A stretch of 10,987 nucleotides of DNA from Paludibacteraceae bacterium (GTDB lineage Bacteria; Bacteroidota; Bacteroidia; Bacteroidales; Paludibacteraceae), in assembly GCA_016292775.1 (NCBI GenBank), contig JAEDFN010000051.1:1-10987 (forward strand). Reading direction: 5' to 3'. The notes below the pieces were generated by a model. The model made no database searches. It saw nothing but the letters and a program-made list of their open reading frames with translations, and was not told where the DNA came from. The position numbers and the translations under genes were made by a program. Positions 7,843 through 10,987 of this stretch are shown piece after piece (position 1 is the first letter of the stretch; each line of letters opens with the position of its first letter).

Positions 7843-7874
7843 TGCCGCGGCATAGTTTTTACCTTATAGTTTTT
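7843..7874 (-). repeat. Palindrome and direct repeat in the TPR-gene leader
   Basis: A 10-bp perfect, GC-rich palindrome TGCCGCGGCA (7843-7852) stands out in an AT-rich leader. Next to it, ATAGTTTTT occurs twice (7852-7860 and 7866-7874), 14 bp apart. Both lie between the predicted transcription start and the ATG. They could be a regulator site or mRNA structure. Confidence 0.4.
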
Positions 7875-7902
7875 GCCTTTTGGGGCTTATACAAAATCGT
7901 TG

Positions 7903-7934
7903 CAAATTTAACCTTTTTTTTTGATTGATACAAA
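7903..7934 (-). promoter_or_regulatory. Promoter of the TPR-barrel operon
   Basis: On the minus strand TTTG (7931-7934) and TAAATTTG (7903-7910) are 20 bp apart, a full match to the Bacteroidota promoter pattern. Transcription would start near 7896, giving a leader of about 110 nt before the ATG at 7785. It lies just downstream of the SUI1 gene, so the pair can be expressed independently of it. Confidence 0.75.
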
Positions 7935-7956
7935 TCTATATTTTCTCTTTTTTGTG

Positions 7957-8289
7957 TTAGTTTTTGCGTTTTGTTTTGTATCCCATTTCCGTGAGTAAAT
8001 TATCTATTTTTTCTCGAAAATCACCTTGTATGATTATCTCTCCATCTTTTGCGCTGCCTCCTACTCCGCATTTGGATTTTAATTTCTTGGCCAACTCTTT
8101 CAGGTCTTCTTCTTTGCCTATAAAGCCGGTTATTAATGTTACGCTCTTGCCACTTCTATTGCGCTTATCCAGCTCTATATATAATTTCTGCTCTTTGGGC
8201 TCCGGCGTAATTATCTCTTCTTCCTCTTCTGTGTTGAAATTCGGGTTTGTAGAGTAGGCGAAACTCAATTTTGATTTCCAATCTTCCAT
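7957..8289 (-). CDS. yciH: SUI1/eIF1-like translation factor (YciH family)
   Basis: The 110-residue protein carries a SUI1 domain at about residues 36-107. The hallmark is CGVGGSAKDGEIIIQGD (74-90), preceded by RSGKSVTLITGF (45-56) and a helix LKELAKKLKSKC. The family is the bacterial counterpart of eukaryotic initiation factor eIF1; it binds the small ribosomal subunit and is thought to affect start-site selection, though its role in bacteria is not settled. Here the domain follows a 35-residue N-terminal part with a run of five glutamates (21-25). The ATG at 8289 follows an A-rich leader. A -7 box lies about 70 bp upstream, divergent from the rex promoter. No hairpin terminator follows, so some transcripts may continue into the TPR-barrel unit. 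Confidence 0.93.
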   Translation of the reverse strand: MEDWKSKLSFAYSTNPNFNTEEEEEIITPEPKEQKLYIELDKRNRSGKSVTLITGFIGKEEDLKELAKKLKSKCGVGGSAKDGEIIIQGDFREKIDNLLTEMGYKTKRKN

Positions 8290-8355
8290 ATTTTTTAAAC
8301 GTTTTTTTGTGGTGATTATTTTTTATTTGCACATCCCTTTTGAGTGCTTTCGGGG

Positions 8356-8363
8356 CAAAGGTA
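8356..8363 (-). promoter_or_regulatory. Candidate -7 box for the SUI1 gene
   Basis: TACCTTTG on the minus strand fits TAnnTTTG exactly. No TTTG is found 19-21 bp upstream, so only half of the promoter pattern is present. Transcription would start near 8349, about 60 nt before the ATG. The site is back-to-back with the rex promoter. Confidence 0.5.
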
Positions 8364-8372
8364 CGATTTTTT

Positions 8373-8400
8373 ATTCATAGAGTATTTTATCATTCATAGA
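8373..8400. repeat. 9-bp direct repeat in the divergent SUI1/rex promoter region
   Basis: ATTCATAGA occurs at 8373-8381 and again at 8392-8400, 19 bp apart start to start. Both copies lie between the two opposed -7 boxes, and they flank the predicted -33 region of rex. The placement suits an operator, but the copies do not form the inverted TTGTGA-type repeat known for Rex. Confidence 0.5.
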
Positions 8401-8415
8401 AAAATTGTAACTTTG
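8385..8415 (+). promoter_or_regulatory. Promoter of rex-FAH-porU
   Basis: TAACTTTG (8408-8415) is a perfect -7 box. The element 19 bp upstream is TTTT (8385-8388), one mismatch from TTTG. Transcription would start near 8422, about 20 nt before the rex ATG. The -7 box is identical to that of rplU. Confidence 0.6.
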
Positions 8416-8441
8416 CGCTGAATAAACAGTAATTATCTATT

Positions 8442-9107
8442 ATGCCTACCCACTTTTTTAAAATTCCGGAGCCTTCTTTAAGGCGATTACCTTGGTATTT
8501 AGCTTATGTTAAGTTGGTTAGAAATCAAGGAGAAAAGTCTATCTCGAGTACCCAAATAGCTCAAAAAATCGGGGTTGATGCTTCTCAAGTTGCAAAAGAT
8601 TTATCGTATGTAAATATATCGGGTAAAACTCGGGTCGGCTATGACATAGATATGCTGGTGCATGCCTTGGAAGATTATCTTGGCTTTGTGAATTCTCACC
8701 CGGCATTTGTTTTTGGTGCCGGCTCTCTCGGTTCCGCCCTCATGCATGATAATGGATTGAGTCAGTACGGACTGAAACTCGTAGCCGCTTTTGATGTGCG
8801 CCCCGAGATTGTTGGTACTCACATTAATAGCATCCCTATTCAACATGTGAATAACTTTTTGCAAATTCAAGAGGATATGCAAGTAAAAATCGGCGTGCTC
8901 ACAGTGCCCGTAGAGATGGCTCAGTCTGTTGCCGATTTGATGATTGCAGGGGGTATTAAAGCTATATGGAATTTTACACCGTTCCGCATCCGAGTACCTG
9001 CTAATATCGTTGTGCAAAACACATCTATGTATTCTCACCTCGCTGTGATGTATAATAGATTGAGAGAGGAAATTCAATTGGAAAATAATGATTTGACCGA
9101 CGATTAA
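8442..9107 (+). CDS. rex: Redox-sensing transcriptional repressor Rex
   Basis: The 221-residue protein has both Rex domains. The N-terminal winged helix (about 1-80) contains IPEPSLRRLPWYL, ISSTQIAQKIGVDASQVAKDLSY and the wing ISGKTRVGYD. The Rossmann domain follows, with the dinucleotide motif FGAGSLGSAL (91-100), AAFDVRPEIVG (115-125), GVLTVP and IKAIWNFTPFRIRVP. Rex is a cytoplasmic dimer that leaves its operators when NADH rises relative to NAD+, and so relieves repression of fermentative and respiratory genes. It is the first gene of a packed plus-strand unit: the next gene starts 1 bp after its stop. Autoregulation is plausible, but no standard Rex inverted repeat was found in its promoter. 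Confidence 0.97.
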   Translation: MPTHFFKIPEPSLRRLPWYLAYVKLVRNQGEKSISSTQIAQKIGVDASQVAKDLSYVNISGKTRVGYDIDMLVHALEDYLGFVNSHPAFVFGAGSLGSALMHDNGLSQYGLKLVAAFDVRPEIVGTHINSIPIQHVNNFLQIQEDMQVKIGVLTVPVEMAQSVADLMIAGGIKAIWNFTPFRIRVPANIVVQNTSMYSHLAVMYNRLREEIQLENNDLTDD

Positions 9108-9108
9108 T

Positions 9109-9726
9109 ATGAAAATTATTTGTGTTGGATGGAATTATCCTAAACATAATGAGGAGATGAACCGCGTAAATCTCCCTGTAGAACCTACTATTTTTTTGAA
9201 ACCCGATTCCAGTTTGCTCCGCGATAATAAACCTTTTTTTATACCCCGTTTCTCAAATCGTATCGAACATGAAATAGAAATCGTTGTGCGTATTGATAAG
9301 CTCGGTAAAAATATCGAGGAGCGGTTTGCTCATAGATACTACTCTCATGTGGCTCTCGGTGTGGATTTTACTGCGCGAGATTTGCAAAACAAGTTTAAGG
9401 AGATGGGGCAACCTTGGGAACTCTCTAAAGGCTTTGATAATTCGGCTGTTATTAGCGAATTCGTGCCGATTGCACAATTAGGTAAGAATATCAATGATAT
9501 AAATTTCGAATTGTATAAAAATAATTCTCTCGTTCAAAAGGGTAATACCTCTCAGATGATTTTTTCCGTAGATAAAATCATTGAATTTGTAAGTAAATAT
9601 TTCACTCTGAAAATCGGTGACTTAATCTATACCGGTACTCCTAATGGTGTTGGTACGGTTGCAATTAACGATCGCTTGGAGGGTTTTATCGAGGGCAATA
9701 GATTGCTCGATTTCTACGTTAAATAG
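9109..9726 (+). CDS. Fumarylacetoacetate hydrolase (FAH) family enzyme
   Basis: The 205-residue protein is a single-domain member of the FAH superfamily. Visible family motifs are FLKPDSSLL (29-37), the metal-binding pattern HEIEIVVRI with E54 and E56, the third metal ligand D86 in ALGVDFTARDLQ, PWELSKGFD (102-110), and the C-terminal GDLIYTGTPNGVG (170-182). These enzymes use Mg2+ or Mn2+ on 2-oxo or 1,3-diketo acids. Small members of this type have been assigned as acylpyruvases, oxaloacetate decarboxylases or oxaloacetate tautomerases, and the sequence alone does not decide between them. No aromatic catabolic genes are nearby, so a housekeeping role such as metabolite repair is more likely than a degradation pathway. 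It starts 1 bp after rex and ends 2 bp before porU, implying cotranscription and possibly translational coupling. Confidence 0.93.
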   Translation: MKIICVGWNYPKHNEEMNRVNLPVEPTIFLKPDSSLLRDNKPFFIPRFSNRIEHEIEIVVRIDKLGKNIEERFAHRYYSHVALGVDFTARDLQNKFKEMGQPWELSKGFDNSAVISEFVPIAQLGKNINDINFELYKNNSLVQKGNTSQMIFSVDKIIEFVSKYFTLKIGDLIYTGTPNGVGTVAINDRLEGFIEGNRLLDFYVK

Positions 9727-9728
9727 TT

Positions 9729-10987
9729 ATGCTCGAAAATAAGAAAAAATATCTCTTGTCTCTACTCTTTTTATCGGTGCTCTTTGCTACGAGTGCTGCT
9801 AATTTATATGCTCCGGATTCTAAATTGTCGTCGGGAAAATGGTATAAGATATCGGTAAAAGAGACTGGTGTTTGTAAAATTTCTTACGAAGAGTTGGTCT
9901 CTTATGGTATTGCTAATCCCGCTAATGTCAGAGTTTTCGGATATGGTGGAAATCAACTTCCCGAGGTTTTTAATGAAAAATTTTTTGACGATTTGCCCGA
10001 GGTGGCTGTTTATTGCTCTTTGGGGGAGGATAATAAGTTCGGCCCCGGCGACTTTATTCTATTCTACGCCCTCGGCCCCGTTTCTTGGAGCCCCGTTTTA
10101 CCTTCTTTTTCTTTTTATCATACATATAATACTTACTCTTTTACGGGTAATTATTTTCTCTCTTCTGATGTTAAAGGGGATGCGAAAAAAATTGTTGTGG
10201 TTGATAAATACCCTGTTTCCGGCTCCATAGTAGAGAAGTATCGTGATAAATATGTTCACGAAACCGACCAATATAATATATGTAATACGGGAAGAAAATT
10301 CTTGGGGGAGGTTTTCAATCAATCCAAATTGTCGCATACAATAACTATTAACCCTACCGATGTGGTGCCCGATGACACCGCAATTATCCGCCTTCGTTGC
10401 GCTCATACCTCTTCTTCTAATGCAGTAATGTCGATAACGGTAAATAATTCTAAAATCGCCGACTTGTCGATAGGGGCTTTACCTACAATAAATTATATTC
10501 ATGGTGTTGATGCCGAAGGTTCTTATTCGTTTGTGCCGAATAGCGGTAATAGATTTAATCTGAATTTGCAATATTCTAACGCCTCTTCTACTGCTTATCT
10601 CGATTATTATGAGTTGATATACAATAGGTATCTCGTTAAAAGGGGTGGAGCTCCTCTCTATTTCAATAATCTCCTTTGCCTGAAAAATGCCACACCGCTG
10701 TCTGATTTTAAAATATCCGCTTCAAATTATGATGTAATGGTGTGGGATGTTACTTCCAATACCGATTTAAGAATCTACTCTTTTAACTATAGTGCAGGAT
10801 ATATCTCTTTTACCGACTCTACAAATTGTTATCGAGAATATGTTGTTGTAGACCCTATTAACGACTCTTTTGTTACTGCTCATTTTGAGGGAGTGGTGGC
10901 AAACCAAAATCTACATGCTTTGCCGCAAGTGGATATGGTGATTATTTCACCTGAAGAATTTCTATCTTCTGCAAGGCGACTCGCTTC
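9729..10987 (+). CDS. porU: Type IX secretion system sortase PorU, N-terminal part (cut by window edge)
   Basis: The frame is open from ATG at 9729 to the window end: 419 codons, about one third of a PorU of 1100-1200 residues. A basic start (MLENKKKYLL) and hydrophobic stretch to about residue 24 form a signal peptide. The N-terminal domain has the PorU-type pattern GKWYKISVKETGVCKISYEEL (36-56), then GIANPANVRVFGYGGNQLPE (60-79). The visible end, VDMVIISPEEFLSSARRLA (401-419), is where the gingipain-like C25 peptidase domain normally begins. The catalytic His and Cys lie beyond the window. PorU removes the C-terminal signal of T9SS cargo at the cell surface and links the protein to anionic lipopolysaccharide. 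It starts 2 bp after the FAH gene. In several Bacteroidales porV follows porU, so porV may lie just outside. Confidence 0.92.
   Translation, partial: MLENKKKYLLSLLFLSVLFATSAANLYAPDSKLSSGKWYKISVKETGVCKISYEELVSYGIANPANVRVFGYGGNQLPEVFNEKFFDDLPEVAVYCSLGEDNKFGPGDFILFYALGPVSWSPVLPSFSFYHTYNTYSFTGNYFLSSDVKGDAKKIVVVDKYPVSGSIVEKYRDKYVHETDQYNICNTGRKFLGEVFNQSKLSHTITINPTDVVPDDTAIIRLRCAHTSSSNAVMSITVNNSKIADLSIGALPTINYIHGVDAEGSYSFVPNSGNRFNLNLQYSNASSTAYLDYYELIYNRYLVKRGGAPLYFNNLLCLKNATPLSDFKISASNYDVMVWDVTSNTDLRIYSFNYSAGYISFTDSTNCYREYVVVDPINDSFVTAHFEGVVANQNLHALPQVDMVIISPEEFLSSARRLA

Noticed and set aside
8373..8415. Classical Rex operator upstream of rex
   Set aside because: No TTGTGA-N-TCACAA-type inverted repeat is present; only a direct repeat was found.
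8601..9077. Minus-strand open frame of 158 codons within rex
   Set aside because: It is antisense to a fully conserved rex gene and gives a His- and Cys-rich translation without family resemblance.
9868..10230. Plus-strand hydrophobic frame of 120 codons inside porU
   Set aside because: It is an out-of-frame shadow of porU; the apparent membrane segments come from T-rich codons read in another frame.

Overview
The window looks like a chromosomal segment from the phylum Bacteroidota, most likely order Bacteroidales. Four things point there. Several promoters fit the Bacteroidota sigma pattern TTTG-N19-21-TAnnTTTG. Start codons are preceded by A/T-rich leaders and not by clear Shine-Dalgarno sequences. 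The Rex protein has the Bacteroidales N-terminus (FFKIPEPSLRRLPWYL). The last gene encodes the start of PorU, the sortase of the type IX secretion system (T9SS), which is restricted to this phylum. No rRNA, tRNA, CRISPR array or intact mobile element was seen.

Layout: (1) 1-1746, minus strand, cut by the window edge: a eukaryote-like protein kinase fused to a Sel1-repeat array, with a 108-bp tandem repeat visible at DNA level. (2) 1747-2162: an AT-rich stretch without a convincing gene, holding several small inverted repeats and a gene-like remnant. (3) 2163-2823, minus: ribosomal proteins bL27 (rpmA) and bL21 (rplU), followed by a strong near-perfect hairpin terminator and preceded by a well-formed promoter and a structured leader of about 90 nt. 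(4) 3015-7785, minus: a two-gene unit encoding a 1010-residue exported all-helical TPR-type protein and a 573-residue outer-membrane beta-barrel protein, 16 bp apart, with its own good promoter. Neither has a function I can name. (5) 7957-8289, minus: a bacterial SUI1/eIF1-like protein. (6) 8290-8441: a divergent promoter region with a 9-bp direct repeat. (7) 8442-10987, plus: rex, a fumarylacetoacetate-hydrolase-family enzyme and porU, separated by 1 and 2 bp and so very probably cotranscribed.

Working together: the ribosomal and SUI1 genes are translation housekeeping. The TPR/barrel pair and PorU are cell-envelope machinery. Rex is the NADH/NAD+ sensor, and its position at the head of a packed operon makes autoregulation of that operon by redox state plausible. 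The kinase-Sel1 gene is the most accessory-looking part. The best candidates for undescribed biology are the TPR/barrel pair, the kinase-Sel1 protein, the rex-FAH-porU linkage, and the repeat-bearing regulatory regions. I saw no feature that proves a wholly new system.
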